Shown: positions 1 through 11,253, numbered from the stretch's first letter. The stretch is 64,000 nucleotides of DNA from Oscillibacter sp. (GCA_003539495.1 DPPB01000014.1:1-64000); one strand, 5' to 3'. Notes: generated from the letters alone by a model not told the origin. Numbers and translations are program-made.

Positions 1-40
1 TTACTTTTTTTAATCCCTGCCTTAAATAATACTTATATTC

Positions 41-69
41 TTCCTTTCCGGATAAGTCTGTGTTATAAT
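41..69 (+). promoter_or_regulatory. Possible sigma-A promoter of the HAD gene
   Basis: A perfect TATAAT lies at 64-69. A hexamer 17 bases upstream (41-46, TTCCTT) matches the -35 consensus poorly. The start codon is 30 bases downstream behind GAGGAGAG. The -10 is convincing and the -35 is not. Confidence 0.35.
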
Positions 70-98
70 GGTCTCAAATTTACGAGGAGAGATGCCCT

Positions 99-788
99 AT
101 GACACCCTATTCCATACTTCTGTTCGATGCAGACAACACCTTATTTAATTTTGATGCAGGCAACCGCCGGGCATTCAGTGAAGTGTGCCGTATCTGTCAC
201 CTGCCGGATACGGACGAGCTTTTCCACGCTTACGAGGCGGTCAACGCGGAAATGTGGTCCGCCTTTGACCGGGGCGAATGTACCAAGGATTTCCTGGTCG
301 TTGAGCGATTTCGTTTGTTTTTAGAGCGGGCCGGCCTGCAGGCTGACCCGGTTCAATGCAACAAAATTCATCTTAGCACCTTAGCGACCAACACCGTCCT
401 GCTGCCCCACGCTCTAGAGGTTTGCCGGACTCTGGCCCAAACCCGCAGCCTATATATCGTTACCAATGCTGTGGCTGCCGTGCAGAAGGCCCGCCTGGCC
501 GCCAGCGACCTCCGGCCTTATATCACGGACGCCTTTATCTCGGAGGACGCCGGGGCGAGCAAGCCCTCCGCGGCCTATTTTGACTATGTTTTCTCCCGTA
601 TTCCCGGCATCACCCGGGAGAATTGCCTGCTCATTGGCGACTCCCCCTCCAGTGACCTGCAGGGGGCCAACAACTACGGCATTCCCTGCTGCTGGTATAA
701 TCCCCGGGGTCTGGCCCGGCCCGATGGAATCCGCATCGACTACGAGATTCGGGACCTGCCGGAGCTGCTGCCTATTGTGGATCTCTAA
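99..788 (+). CDS. HAD-superfamily hydrolase, YjjG-type nucleotidase
   Basis: A 229-residue cytoplasmic HAD phosphatase. Motif I is FDADNTLF with Asp10 and Asp12 as predicted nucleophile and acid/base. Motif II is the Thr in IVTNA, motif III the Lys in GASKPSAAYF, and motif IV is GDSPSSD. Length and the helical cap between motifs I and II fit the YjjG/TIGR02254 group, whose members dephosphorylate pyrimidine nucleotides including noncanonical ones (family knowledge). The start has GAGGAGAG nine bases upstream. The gene is monocistronic, with its own terminator just after the stop. The exact substrate cannot be told from sequence. Confidence 0.85.
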   Translation: MTPYSILLFDADNTLFNFDAGNRRAFSEVCRICHLPDTDELFHAYEAVNAEMWSAFDRGECTKDFLVVERFRLFLERAGLQADPVQCNKIHLSTLATNTVLLPHALEVCRTLAQTRSLYIVTNAVAAVQKARLAASDLRPYITDAFISEDAGASKPSAAYFDYVFSRIPGITRENCLLIGDSPSSDLQGANNYGIPCCWYNPRGLARPDGIRIDYEIRDLPELLPIVDL

Positions 789-793
789 CAGAA

Positions 794-825
794 AACCGGT
801 CCTCCATCAAGAGGGCCGGTTTTTT
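794..825 (+). terminator. Rho-independent terminator after the HAD gene
   Basis: An 11-bp stem (794-804 with 811-821, one G-U pair) closes a 6-base loop and runs into a T tract. It sits 6 bases past the stop codon. Confidence 0.85.
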
Positions 826-834
826 ATGTGCCAG

Positions 835-1239
835 CTATATGGATTTCTCCTCAATGATTATTTCTTCACACGCAATTCGGAGCGTATCGCCGGAGACAAA
901 GGTCAGCATGGTTTCAATATAATCCTTTTGTTCCTTTAATGGGCAATAAGAATAGTCCTCTTTTCTTTGTATAAATAACTTTGAAATCAAAGTGCCTTTA
1001 GATACATATTCAAAATCCAAAATACGCAGGTCGGCACCCCAAAAATCACAGGAAGTCATCTCAAAACCAATCACCCGAAAAAAATCAATGCTGTATTCAT
1101 ATTCTACGGGCCAGGTTTTCACAAGCGATAAATGCAGGATTTTTTCGTCGCGGCGAAAAATCATACTTTCCAGAATATCATCATGCAAGTAAACATCCTT
1201 GGAATTTATTACCTGCCCGTTCGATGCGTTGATGATCAT
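835..1239 (-). CDS. Hypothetical protein
   Basis: A 134-residue protein that I do not recognise. It has no signal peptide or membrane segment and is rich in aromatic and acidic residues, with beta-strand-like alternation (for example VEYEYSIDFFRVIGFEM). The reading frame opens 18 bases earlier at a TTG, but the ATG at 1239 follows GGGAGGACAGCT, a strong ribosome binding site, so that start is used. It lies 30 bases after the EFR1 gene and is probably the last gene of that transcript. The product converges on the HAD terminator. Confidence 0.65.
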   Translation of the reverse strand: MIINASNGQVINSKDVYLHDDILESMIFRRDEKILHLSLVKTWPVEYEYSIDFFRVIGFEMTSCDFWGADLRILDFEYVSKGTLISKLFIQRKEDYSYCPLKEQKDYIETMLTFVSGDTLRIACEEIIIEEKSI

Positions 1240-1269
1240 AGCTGTCCTCCCAAACAAAGGACTTATATA

Positions 1270-2106
1270 TTATAATTGTATGTAGAACACTTCGTTTTCC
1301 GCCGGGCGGGCATACTGCGCCTCCAGCTCATGCTGGTGGTAGAGATACCCCGCATCGTCAAAAAACTTGGCTCCGGTGGGGCAGCCCTTGACGCAGGCGC
1401 AGCACTTGATGCAGATGCCCCGGACCGCCGACACATCCGCCGGGTCGATGGAGCCCATGGGGCATAGGTCGGCACATAGGCCACAGCCGCCACAGCGAGA
1501 CAGATCTGTTTTCGGCTTAACCTTTAATATATTGATGGGGTTCCCGGCCCGGTCCCGGGGCGTGTAGTAGGGTCGGAGGGGCTCCTGCCCTCGCACGGCA
1601 GCTGGCTTTACCGGTGCGGCATCCAATCCCGCCGCCAACTCCGCCACCCGGGTAGCAAATTCGTCCATCAGCGCTTCGTCTTCGGCATTGGGCCGATCGG
1701 CGCCCAGGACCCGCGAAAACGAATGTTCCCCCACAAAAGCCCCAGCAGCAATCGGATGCATGCCGTCCGCCGCCAGGATATTCCGCAGCTCTATGAGGGC
1801 ATCGTCATAATTCCGGTTGCCAAACAGCACCACCGGCACCGCCAGCGCACCGCCGCCCACGATCTTCTCCCGTAAAAACGGCAAGAGCACATTGGGCACG
1901 CGCCCGGCGTACACCGGCGTGCCGAAAACCACCAGATCCTTTTCGCCAAAGCCCAGCGTCTCCTGCCGCACGGCGGGGCGGGAAAAATCCGCGCTTTCCG
2001 CCGGCAAGTTCAGCCGGGACGCAATACCCCCGGCAATGCGCTCCACCGTGCGCCGGGTAGTGCCTGTGCCGCTAAAATATACGGCCCAAATTTTTCCCAG
2101 TTTCAT
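1270..2106 (-). CDS. EFR1-family flavodoxin/4Fe-4S ferredoxin protein
   Basis: A 278-residue fusion. Residues 1-170 are a flavodoxin-like fold with the FMN phosphate loop YFSGTGTTRRT near the N-terminus. Residues 195-265 hold two 4Fe-4S clusters: CGGCGLCADLC followed by P, then CIKCCACVKGC followed by P. This layout defines EFR1 ferrodoxins, presumed cytoplasmic electron carriers in anaerobic Clostridia; partners are unknown. The start at 2106 is preceded by AAGGAGGAGGGCACC and is preferred to one eight codons upstream. It is 13 bases from the Cys-rich gene upstream and so is probably in the same operon. Confidence 0.85.
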   Translation of the reverse strand: MKLGKIWAVYFSGTGTTRRTVERIAGGIASRLNLPAESADFSRPAVRQETLGFGEKDLVVFGTPVYAGRVPNVLLPFLREKIVGGGALAVPVVLFGNRNYDDALIELRNILAADGMHPIAAGAFVGEHSFSRVLGADRPNAEDEALMDEFATRVAELAAGLDAAPVKPAAVRGQEPLRPYYTPRDRAGNPINILKVKPKTDLSRCGGCGLCADLCPMGSIDPADVSAVRGICIKCCACVKGCPTGAKFFDDAGYLYHQHELEAQYARPAENEVFYIQL

Positions 2107-2119
2107 GGTGCCCTCCTCC

Positions 2120-2329
2120 TTACAGGTCAAAATCCTCCTGCTTCAGGTCCCCGGTTTTCAGCTTCACCGGCCGGGGCGGCACCCGCTTGAGAGGGTCATA
2201 GCGGAACGCGCCGCAGTGATGCTCCGCCGCCACGATGCCGCACTTAACGCAGGCCACCTCCTCATCGCTGAGGCGGGTGCCCTTGGCGCAGTAGGCGCAG
2301 CGGGGATCGATTTTCTTGCGAAACAGCAT
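2120..2329 (-). CDS. Small Cys-rich (zinc-ribbon-like) protein
   Basis: A 69-residue protein with two CxxC pairs (CAYC at about residue 11 and CVKC at about residue 27) and a later HHC. This suggests a single zinc-ribbon. The C-terminal 25 residues are charged and probably unstructured. It lies 9 bases after the ClpE-like gene and 13 before the EFR1 gene, so it is probably co-transcribed. I do not know a function. A zinc-binding adaptor for the neighbouring ClpE is conceivable but unsupported. Confidence 0.7.
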   Translation of the reverse strand: MLFRKKIDPRCAYCAKGTRLSDEEVACVKCGIVAAEHHCGAFRYDPLKRVPPRPVKLKTGDLKQEDFDL

Positions 2330-2338
2330 AGCTCCTCC

Positions 2339-4678
<2,340 letters not shown>

Positions 4679-4728
4679 AGTTTCCTCCGTTTTTCCTGCC
4701 ATCCGCCCGGCGGATGGCCTTTAGGGTT

Positions 4729-5364
4729 TTACAGGGACGTGAGCCAATCCATAGGGGATCGGTTCACGAAAAATTGCAGCAGGGCAGATTGCTGCACCAT
4801 ATCCTCCGTGATAACCAGCTGCAGTCTCTGCAGCAGCCACACGGCAAAAAATACCAGCAATACCGCAACGCCCAAGCCCAGAACGCCGCCGCCCACCAAA
4901 TTCAGTGCGTGGAGCCCCGGCAATCTCTCCGCCAGCCGCAGCACCCGCAGCAGGAGCCTGCACACCAGCATCAGGATCAGAAAGGCCGCTAAGTACACCA
5001 GGGCATAGGCCACGGATTGAGCGATACCGTCGGTGACGGCGGCAACCAGGGACTCCTTAGTCTCCTGCACCAGTGTGCCCACGCTGTCAACAATCCTTTG
5101 TGCGGTCTCGCCAAAGAAGCCCGCCTCCCGCACCATGGAGGCAGCGCTGCCGCCGGATATGCCGCCGCTCTGCATTTTTTTCTCCAGCAGGGGGCGGATC
5201 CACTTGGCCACCGTGCCCGAAAAGGCTCCGGCGGCGATCCCGGCCCCAATGAAGGACACCACCGTAGCCGCCACGCCACCCAGGGTCTGCAAAAAGCCGC
5301 GCTTTGCCCCGAGGCCCAGGCCCAGCAGCAGTGCGCCCACGATCACAAGGTCTATCCAAATCAT
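4729..5364 (-). CDS. CvpA-family membrane protein
   Basis: A 211-residue membrane protein with about four hydrophobic segments. The N-terminus IDLVIVGALLLGLGLGAKRG has the Gly-rich first helix and following KRG of the CvpA/colicin V production family. Later segments are AYALVYLAAFLILMLVCRLLL and a Leu/Val-rich helix ending in VFFAVWLL. Family members are poorly characterised envelope proteins. The start at 5364 has AAAAGGAGAAATGCT, and the upstream ORF extension is not credible. It is 13 bases downstream of the DUF5711 gene and 50 upstream of clpE. Confidence 0.8.
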   Translation of the reverse strand: MIWIDLVIVGALLLGLGLGAKRGFLQTLGGVAATVVSFIGAGIAAGAFSGTVAKWIRPLLEKKMQSGGISGGSAASMVREAGFFGETAQRIVDSVGTLVQETKESLVAAVTDGIAQSVAYALVYLAAFLILMLVCRLLLRVLRLAERLPGLHALNLVGGGVLGLGVAVLLVFFAVWLLQRLQLVITEDMVQQSALLQFFVNRSPMDWLTSL

Positions 5365-5377
5365 AGCATTTCTCCTT

Positions 5378-6562
5378 TTACGGCAGGTAAAGGCTGGCGG
5401 AATTCGTTCCGGCCAGCACCGCTGAGCCATCACTGCGCATGAGCACTCGCCGGGCAAAATTCACATCTTCCAACACAGCGCACTGGCGCAGATTGCGGTC
5501 GTAGATTACCAGGCTGCTGGTGTAAAGCACCGCCACATACCATCCCGCAGCCGACAGGTCCAGCACCTGGCTGTCCACCGTCAGTGCGGCGATCTCCTCC
5601 CCGGCGGTATTCACTGTGGCCAAGTGGGTCAGGCCGCCGGAGGAATAGTTCTCCAGCAGCACGGCGGCAAATTTCCCGCCGTTTATGCTGCAGCGGGCCA
5701 AATTTGCCCCCTGGTAATCATATGTGCTCACCGATCCGTCGGCCTTCACAAAGCACAGCGCCTTGTCCGTGGCGGCGCAGAACCGGCCATCCACCGTGCC
5801 CAGCTCGTATACGCCGCCGGAGAGGGCTGCGTCCGCCTGCAGGGCATCCGAGGTGAGCTTATAGATCTGCAGGGAGCTTGTAAAGCTGCCGCCGTCCTGC
5901 CCCATAGCTGCCGCCGCCATATAATTTCCGTTTTCGGAGACAGCAGCGGTCATAAGATACTTTTGGGCGGAGTTAAACCCATACAGCGGCTCACCCTTGC
6001 CATTATAGACGGTCACAGCGGTTTTATATCCCGTTTTTTTCAGGGTCACGGCAAATCTGCCGCCCCGGCCCATTTCCACGGCAAAGATCTCCCCCTCCAG
6101 GGTCATCTCCTTTACCAGGCCCTTACGGTCCAGCAGGTACAGGCTCTTTCCGCCGATTTCGTACACCGCCGCGCAGCCGTCCTCCGCAGTAACAGCCACC
6201 TGGCCCGCCTGCAGCGGTGTATGGTACACGGTGTTTCCCTTGTCATCCAGCAGAGTGATCTCCTGACCCGAGGCCACCAGCAGGCTGCCATCCAGGTCAG
6301 CATAGCAGCTGGTACCGTCACCGCTGTACTGATAGAGCTTGGCGCAGCCGCTCTCGTCCTTTTCCGCCTGCATATAGGCAAGACTCCGGCGCAGGCCGTC
6401 AAAGGCGGTGCGGTCCAGTAGCACAAAGGCCGCCACCGCCGCCAGCACCAGCAATATTACCAGCAGCAGCCCCCGCGCCTTTTTCCGGGGCGGCCGTCGT
6501 TTTCTCATTCGCTTGGGAGCGTCCTGCTGCAGGTCGCCCATTTCAAATTTCATCTGTTCCAT
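5378..6562 (-). CDS. DUF5711-family membrane-anchored beta-propeller-like protein
   Basis: A 394-residue protein. A basic N-terminus (RMRKRRPPRKKAR) precedes one membrane helix at about residues 31-49 (GLLLVILLVLAAVAAFVLL). The rest is an exported repeat domain with recurrent strand pairs such as DLDGSLLVASGQEITLLDDK and YLLDRKG. This matches DUF5711, predicted to form a WD40-like propeller; function is unknown. Its start overlaps the end of truA by 20 bases, suggesting translational coupling. Position between truA and cvpA suggests an envelope role, which is inference only. Confidence 0.75.
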   Translation of the reverse strand: MEQMKFEMGDLQQDAPKRMRKRRPPRKKARGLLLVILLVLAAVAAFVLLDRTAFDGLRRSLAYMQAEKDESGCAKLYQYSGDGTSCYADLDGSLLVASGQEITLLDDKGNTVYHTPLQAGQVAVTAEDGCAAVYEIGGKSLYLLDRKGLVKEMTLEGEIFAVEMGRGGRFAVTLKKTGYKTAVTVYNGKGEPLYGFNSAQKYLMTAAVSENGNYMAAAAMGQDGGSFTSSLQIYKLTSDALQADAALSGGVYELGTVDGRFCAATDKALCFVKADGSVSTYDYQGANLARCSINGGKFAAVLLENYSSGGLTHLATVNTAGEEIAALTVDSQVLDLSAAGWYVAVLYTSSLVIYDRNLRQCAVLEDVNFARRVLMRSDGSAVLAGTNSASLYLP

Positions 6563-7310
6563 TCAGCCTCTCATCCTCATACCAGACCCGTGTGAGATAC
6601 AGACCTCCCGGCGGCGCCGTGGGGCCCGCCAGGGTGCGGTTGCCGGAATCCAGGATCTCCGGAATATCCTCCGGCCGGAGCTTACCCTCGGCAGCATAGA
6701 GCACCGTGCCGGTGATGGCCCGCACCATATTATACAGGAATCCGTTGGCGCACACCTTCAGCTCCAGCAGCTCGCCCCGCCGCTCCACGCGGCAGTAATA
6801 AATGGTGCGCACAGTGCTCCTGACATTGGTGCCCACAGAGCGGACGGCGGCAAAATCGTGGGTACCCTCAAACATCCGGGCCGCCCGGTCCATAACCGTC
6901 TCGTCCAGCCGCTTGGGGTAGAAATACGCCCGGTGAACATAGAAGGGGTTTTGAATGCGAGAATTGTAGATGCGATAGGTATATTCCTTTTTGATGCAGG
7001 AGCCGATGGCGTTGAAATCCTCCGCCACCTCATAGGCCCGGCGCACCACGATGTCCTCGGGAATGTGAGTGTTTACCGCGAAGGGGATGCGCTCCACGGG
7101 GATACGGGAGCCGGTGTGAAAATTGGCCACATAGTATTCCGCGTGTACCCCGGCATCGGTGCGGCCGCAGCCCACGCACTTGATCTTCTCCCCGCACACC
7201 ATGCTGAGGCCCTTTTCCAGAGTCTCGGCCACAGTCCTTTCGGTTTTCTGCACCTGCCAGCCGTGATAGGCCGTGCCGTTATACATGAGTATCAGTGCAA
7301 TATTCCGCAT
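6543..7310 (-). CDS. truA: tRNA pseudouridine synthase A
   Basis: A 255-residue enzyme that makes pseudouridine at positions 38-40 of the tRNA anticodon arm. The catalytic motif GCGRTDAGVHA lies near residues 47-57, with Asp52 as the predicted nucleophile. Other conserved pieces are YNGTAYHGWQ at the N-terminus and NGFLYNMVRAITG near residue 200. Length is typical for the family. Its position directly downstream of ecfT is the usual Firmicute order. The start follows AAAGGATGCGCT. Confidence 0.95.
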   Translation of the reverse strand: MRNIALILMYNGTAYHGWQVQKTERTVAETLEKGLSMVCGEKIKCVGCGRTDAGVHAEYYVANFHTGSRIPVERIPFAVNTHIPEDIVVRRAYEVAEDFNAIGSCIKKEYTYRIYNSRIQNPFYVHRAYFYPKRLDETVMDRAARMFEGTHDFAAVRSVGTNVRSTVRTIYYCRVERRGELLELKVCANGFLYNMVRAITGTVLYAAEGKLRPEDIPEILDSGNRTLAGPTAPPGGLYLTRVWYEDERLNGTDEI

Positions 7311-7331
7311 AGCGCATCCTTTCTCAGCCTG

Positions 7332-8138
7332 TCACAGGCCGAATTTGCCCAGCACGATGACGCCTGCCGCCAGGGCCACAAAGCCCGCCAGAGTCAGCCA
7401 ATCCGCCGTCTTATAGTGCAGCACATGCAGGGCCGTGCGGCCCTCGCCGCCGTGATAGCACCGGCACTCCATGGCCGTAGCCAATTCATCGGCCCGGCGG
7501 AAGGCGGAGATGAACAGCGGCACCAGGATCGGCACCAACGCCTTGGCCCGCTGGAAGATGTTCCCGGATTCAAAGTCCGCGCCCCGGGCCTTTTGGGCGG
7601 ACATGATCTTATCCGTCTCCTCAATGAGGGTTGGGATGAAACGCAGAGCGATGGACATCATCATGCTCAGCTCATGGACCGGCACCTTGATCTTCTTCAA
7701 AAAGCCCAGCAGGGATTCCAGCCCATCCGTGAGAGAGATGGGGCTGGTGGTGTAGGTCAAGAGGAAGGTGCCCATAATGAGCATCACAATGCGCACCATC
7801 ATCTTCGCCGCAGCAGCCAGGCCCTCCCAGGTGATGTGCCGCAGCAGCCACACATCGCAAATAGCCGTGCCCTTGGTGAAAAACAGGTTCATAACGGCCG
7901 TGAAAATAACGATGATGAGAATAGGCTTGAGGCCCTTGGTCAGGGACTTAAACGGTACCTTAGACACCAAAATGCACAGCGCCAGCACCGCCGCCGCCAA
8001 AACGTAGGTCAGCACGCTGTCTGCGCTGAACAGGGCCACGATATACAGGATCACCGCCAAAATCTTCGTCCGGGGATCCAGCCGGTGTACGATGGTATTG
8101 CCGGGAAAAAACTGGCCCAGGGTAATGTCCTTCAGCAT
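7332..8138 (-). CDS. ecfT: ECF transporter transmembrane (T) component
   Basis: A 268-residue membrane subunit that couples the EcfA ATPases to exchangeable vitamin-binding S components. About five hydrophobic segments are visible. The cytoplasmic coupling helices carry the family Ala-Arg-Gly signature twice: KARGADFESGN (canonical) and the later ECRCYHGGEGRT region (second, divergent). The N-terminus HRLDPRTKI is also characteristic. It overlaps ecfA2 by 7 bases and starts behind GGAGGCGAGGCAGC. An S component is encoded far away at 54771. Confidence 0.92.
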   Translation of the reverse strand: MLKDITLGQFFPGNTIVHRLDPRTKILAVILYIVALFSADSVLTYVLAAAVLALCILVSKVPFKSLTKGLKPILIIVIFTAVMNLFFTKGTAICDVWLLRHITWEGLAAAAKMMVRIVMLIMGTFLLTYTTSPISLTDGLESLLGFLKKIKVPVHELSMMMSIALRFIPTLIEETDKIMSAQKARGADFESGNIFQRAKALVPILVPLFISAFRRADELATAMECRCYHGGEGRTALHVLHYKTADWLTLAGFVALAAGVIVLGKFGL

Positions 8139-8998
8139 GCTGCCTCGCCTCCCTTCAGCGCCAGGAGACGGCGCACAAGCTCGTCAATGGTATACACGCT
8201 GCTGTCTGCCAGCAGGCCGCGCTTTTGAAGCTCCATCGCCACCTTGGTGACCTGTGGCACATCCAGACCCACCTGCAGCAGCTCATCCGCCCGGGAGAAT
8301 ACCTCCTCCGGTGTGCCATCCATGAGCTTGTGGGAGTGGCTCATGACCACGATGCGGTCCACGTTCCGGGCAATCTCCTCCATGGAGTGGCTCACCAGGA
8401 TGACGGTGTTGCCCTTTTGCTTATGGTATGAGCGCAGCTGGGCCAAAATGGCCTCCCGGCCCCGGGGATCCAATCCCGCCGTGGGCTCGTCCAGAATCAA
8501 GACCTTGGGCTCCATAGCAATGACGCCGGCGATGGCCACCCGGCGCTTCTGCCCGCCGGAGAGCTCAAAAGGCGATTTTTCCAGCATCTCCTCGTCAATG
8601 CCCGCAAAGGCCGCCGCCCGGCGCACCCGGCAGTCGATCTCCTCCCCCTCCAGGCCCATGTTCTTCGGGCCGAAGGAAATGTCCTTATAGACGGTCTCTT
8701 CAAAGAGCTGGTACTCCGGATACTGGAACACCAGGCCCACCTGAAAGCGCACCTTGCGAATTTCCTTGGGCCTTTCCCAAATGTCCGTCCCATCCAGCAG
8801 GATCTGCCCGTCCGTGGGACGCAGCAGCCCATTCAGATGCTGGATAAGGGTAGATTTTCCCGACCCGGTGTGGCCGATGATGCCCAAAAACTCCCCGGGC
8901 ATGACCTCCAGGTCCACGTTATCAATGGCTTTGTGCTCAAAAGGTGTCCCCGCACTGTAGGTGTGCGTGAGAGCCTTTACTTCTAATACTGGTTTCAA
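8132..8998 (-). CDS. ecfA2: ECF transporter ATP-binding protein EcfA2
   Basis: An ABC ATPase of the vitamin ECF module. Walker A is GHTGSGKST, Q-loop FQYPEYQLF, signature LSGGQKRR and Walker B LILDEPTAGLDP, followed by the H-loop SHSM. The start is uncertain. The frame opens with GTG at 9025, overlapping ecfA1 by 11 bases. The TTG at 8998, 10 bases after AAAAGGGG, gives the usual family N-terminus (KPVLEVKALTHTY) and is preferred, giving 288 residues. EcfA1 and EcfA2 form the heterodimer. Confidence 0.9.
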   Translation of the reverse strand: MKPVLEVKALTHTYSAGTPFEHKAIDNVDLEVMPGEFLGIIGHTGSGKSTLIQHLNGLLRPTDGQILLDGTDIWERPKEIRKVRFQVGLVFQYPEYQLFEETVYKDISFGPKNMGLEGEEIDCRVRRAAAFAGIDEEMLEKSPFELSGGQKRRVAIAGVIAMEPKVLILDEPTAGLDPRGREAILAQLRSYHKQKGNTVILVSHSMEEIARNVDRIVVMSHSHKLMDGTPEEVFSRADELLQVGLDVPQVTKVAMELQKRGLLADSSVYTIDELVRRLLALKGGEAAC

Positions 8999-9014
8999 CT
9001 CGTTTAATCCCCTT

Positions 9015-9872
9015 TTATTTTTCACCGGAAAAGGCGTGGCAGATAGCGTCCGCGCACTCCTCCACGGTCATAGCATCCAGCGGGATGTCTATGCCCCGGC
9101 TCCGCAATTCGTATAGCAGCTCTACCGTGTCCGGCGCCGCCAGGCCCAGAGCCCGCAGCTCCTCCACCCGGGCGAATACCTCCCGAGGGGTGCCATCCAC
9201 GGCTATATGGCCATGGTTCATAACAATGGCCCGGTCGGCCTCCATGGCCTCGTTCATGTGGTGGGTGATAAGCACCACGGTGATGCCCCGCTCCCGATTC
9301 AGCTTGTGGACCGTATCCAGCACCTCCCGCCGGCCCACAGGGTCCAGCATGGCGGTGGATTCGTCCAGCACGATGCACGCCGGTTCCATGGCGATGACCC
9401 CGGCAATGGCGACGCGCTGCTTCTGTCCGCCGGAGAGCAGGTGCGGCGCATGGCGGGCGTATTCCGTCATGCCCACAGCCTCCAGGGCATCGTCCACCCG
9501 CTTGCGGATCTCCGCCGAGGGCACGCCCAAGTTCTCCGGGGCGAAGGCCACGTCCTCCTCCACAACGTTGGCTACGATTTGGTTATCCGGGTTTTGGAAC
9601 ACCATGCCGATACGCCGCCGTATCTCCAGCAGCAGCGCCGGGTCCGCCGTGTCCATCCCCTCCACCCACACCTTGCCGCCGGTGGGCAGCAGCACCGCGT
9701 TCATGTGCTTGGCCAGGGTGGATTTGCCGGAGCCGTTGTGACCCAGGATGGTCACAAAGCTCCCTTTTTCTATCTCCAGATCCACCTCCCGCAGAGCGGA
9801 GGTCTCCTGCTGTCCTCCGTCCTCCGCCGGGTAGGTGAAGGAGAGCTTTTCTGTTTTTATCATGGTTGACAT
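9015..9872 (-). CDS. ecfA1: ECF transporter ATP-binding protein EcfA1
   Basis: A 285-residue ABC ATPase. Walker A is GHNGSGKST, Q-loop FQNPDNQIV, signature LSGGQKQR. Walker B reads VLDESTAMLDP, where Ser replaces the usual Pro, as is typical of EcfA1. The start at 9872 (MSTMIKTEK) has AAGGCGG upstream; the 18-codon ORF extension would overlap the preceding small membrane gene and is rejected. It heads the ecfA1-ecfA2-ecfT-truA run. Confidence 0.92.
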   Translation of the reverse strand: MSTMIKTEKLSFTYPAEDGGQQETSALREVDLEIEKGSFVTILGHNGSGKSTLAKHMNAVLLPTGGKVWVEGMDTADPALLLEIRRRIGMVFQNPDNQIVANVVEEDVAFAPENLGVPSAEIRKRVDDALEAVGMTEYARHAPHLLSGGQKQRVAIAGVIAMEPACIVLDESTAMLDPVGRREVLDTVHKLNRERGITVVLITHHMNEAMEADRAIVMNHGHIAVDGTPREVFARVEELRALGLAAPDTVELLYELRSRGIDIPLDAMTVEECADAICHAFSGEK

Positions 9873-9895
9873 AAGTTTTTCCGCCTTCACTGCAA

Positions 9896-10159
9896 TTAAA
9901 TGCCGGTACTCCAGAAAACGCCGCAAATGAATATTGCCGAGATCACATCAAACATGACGCTTTCCTTTTCCCGGCGCAATTCGATGATCCTCAGAGACTT
10001 TCCTGCTAAAAAGAGCACCGTTATCGTGTATTTCGCCATTGCCAAAGTCCAATCCGGCAACATTTTTTCTGTTGAAAGTCCTACCATAACGCTGACCGCA
10101 ATGACCGCCCACATAATTCCATAGCAAGCAAACCGCCATTTTTCCGTTGTTTTCAGCAT
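9896..10159 (-). CDS. Small membrane protein, unknown
   Basis: An 87-residue protein with three probable membrane helices: residues 10-25 (CYGIMWAVIAVSVMVG), 37-53 and 69-87 (MFDVISAIFICGVFWSTG). A charged loop (LRIIELRREKE) lies between the second and third. I do not recognise the family. The start has AAAAGGAGATAATAC, which makes it likely to be real despite a weak open frame on the other strand. It sits between a methyltransferase and ecfA1 on the same strand with short gaps. Confidence 0.65.
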   Translation of the reverse strand: MLKTTEKWRFACYGIMWAVIAVSVMVGLSTEKMLPDWTLAMAKYTITVLFLAGKSLRIIELRREKESVMFDVISAIFICGVFWSTGI

Positions 10160-10173
10160 GTATTATCTCCTTT

Positions 10174-11037
10174 TTATTCCGCATACCACCGGCCTGTGGC
10201 GCCGCAGGGCAGCGCCATGCCGCTCTCGCTGCACGGCAGGCCCAGCTCGTCCCAGGTGACCTTGCCGCCTCGCTCCTTACCGATGAGCATTTGCAAAATA
10301 TAGCCCAGCACCGATGGCGCAAGTCCCGTGGTGTAAGAGTTCAGAATCACGAACAGGGGCTTATCCGACAGCACCCGGGCGCATAGCTTCACGAAGGGAT
10401 AGAGGTTATCCTCCAGCTTCCACACCTCGCCCCCCGGGCCGCGGCCGTAAGAGGGCGGGTCCATGATGATGGCATCGTAGCTCTTGCCCCGGCGGATCTC
10501 CCGCTCCACAAACTTGGCGCAGTCGTCCACGATCCAGCGGATGGGCGCCTCCGAAAGGCCGGAGGCCTTGGCGTTTTCCTTGGCCCAGGCCACCATGCCC
10601 TTGGCCGCATCCACATGGCACACGCTGGCCCCCGCTGCCGCACAGGCCACCGTAGCCCCGCCGGTGTAGGCAAAGAGATTCAGCACCCGGATGGGCCGCC
10701 CGGCGTTTCTGATCTTGTCCATGGCAAAGTCCCAGTTGGCCGCCTGCTCCGGGAAAAGACCCGTGTGCTTGAAGTTCATGGGCTTCACCTGGAAGCACAG
10801 ATCCCTGTAGCGAATGGGCCACTGCTCCGGGAGCTTGTGCTTGTCCCAGTGGCCGCCGCCGGTGGAGGATCGGCTGTACCGGGCGTTGGCCTGCCGCCAG
10901 CCGGGGTTTTTGTGATCCGTTTCCCAAATGGCCTGGGGATCGGGCCGCACCAGGATCTGCTTATCCCAGCGCTCCAGCTTTTCTCCGCCGCCGCAATCCA
11001 GCAGCTCATAATCCTTCCAACCGTCCGCGATCCACAT
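10174..11037 (-). CDS. Class I SAM-dependent methyltransferase (RlmI/RlmK-like)
   Basis: A 287-residue Rossmann methyltransferase. The SAM site is VLNLFAYTGGATVACAAAG (motif I) with acidic residue in HVDAAKGMV and motif IV DPPSYGRG. The DPPSYG form and the N-terminal part resemble the catalytic half of 23S rRNA m5C/m7G enzymes (RlmI/RlmK, YwbD), but no PUA domain is present, so the substrate is undetermined. The start at 11037 follows GGAGGTAGACCCTTT. Upstream 200 bases contain only the terminator of the leftward LRR gene. Confidence 0.82.
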   Translation of the reverse strand: MWIADGWKDYELLDCGGGEKLERWDKQILVRPDPQAIWETDHKNPGWRQANARYSRSSTGGGHWDKHKLPEQWPIRYRDLCFQVKPMNFKHTGLFPEQAANWDFAMDKIRNAGRPIRVLNLFAYTGGATVACAAAGASVCHVDAAKGMVAWAKENAKASGLSEAPIRWIVDDCAKFVEREIRRGKSYDAIIMDPPSYGRGPGGEVWKLEDNLYPFVKLCARVLSDKPLFVILNSYTTGLAPSVLGYILQMLIGKERGGKVTWDELGLPCSESGMALPCGATGRWYAE

Positions 11038-11157
11038 AAAGGGTCTACCTCCGCATACTAAATCAATGTATTATACACCTATTTACCGCCGTGCGTCAAC
11101 ACCGGGGCGCTCGGAAAAGCCCGGAAAAATGTCCCTTGCTCATGCCCGGGCAAAATA

Positions 11158-11198
11158 AAAGGGTATGCCGCCTGCATTGCACAGGCGGCATACCCTTT
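11158..11198 (-). terminator. Terminator of the LRR protein gene
   Basis: A 17-bp perfect stem (11158-11174 with 11182-11198) with a 7-base loop. Read leftward it is followed by TTTTATTTT. It lies 56 bases past the LRR gene stop. The 11038-11253 gap holds nothing else I can identify. Confidence 0.85.
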
Positions 11199-11253
11199 CA
11201 GGGGTTTCAGTTTTTTCAATAAAAAGATGGGTTTTAAGCTTCAAAGCCGTCTT

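Noticed and set aside
6408..8228. 606-codon open frame on the plus strand
   Set aside because: Crosses DUF5711, truA and ecfT on the other strand and has shadow composition.
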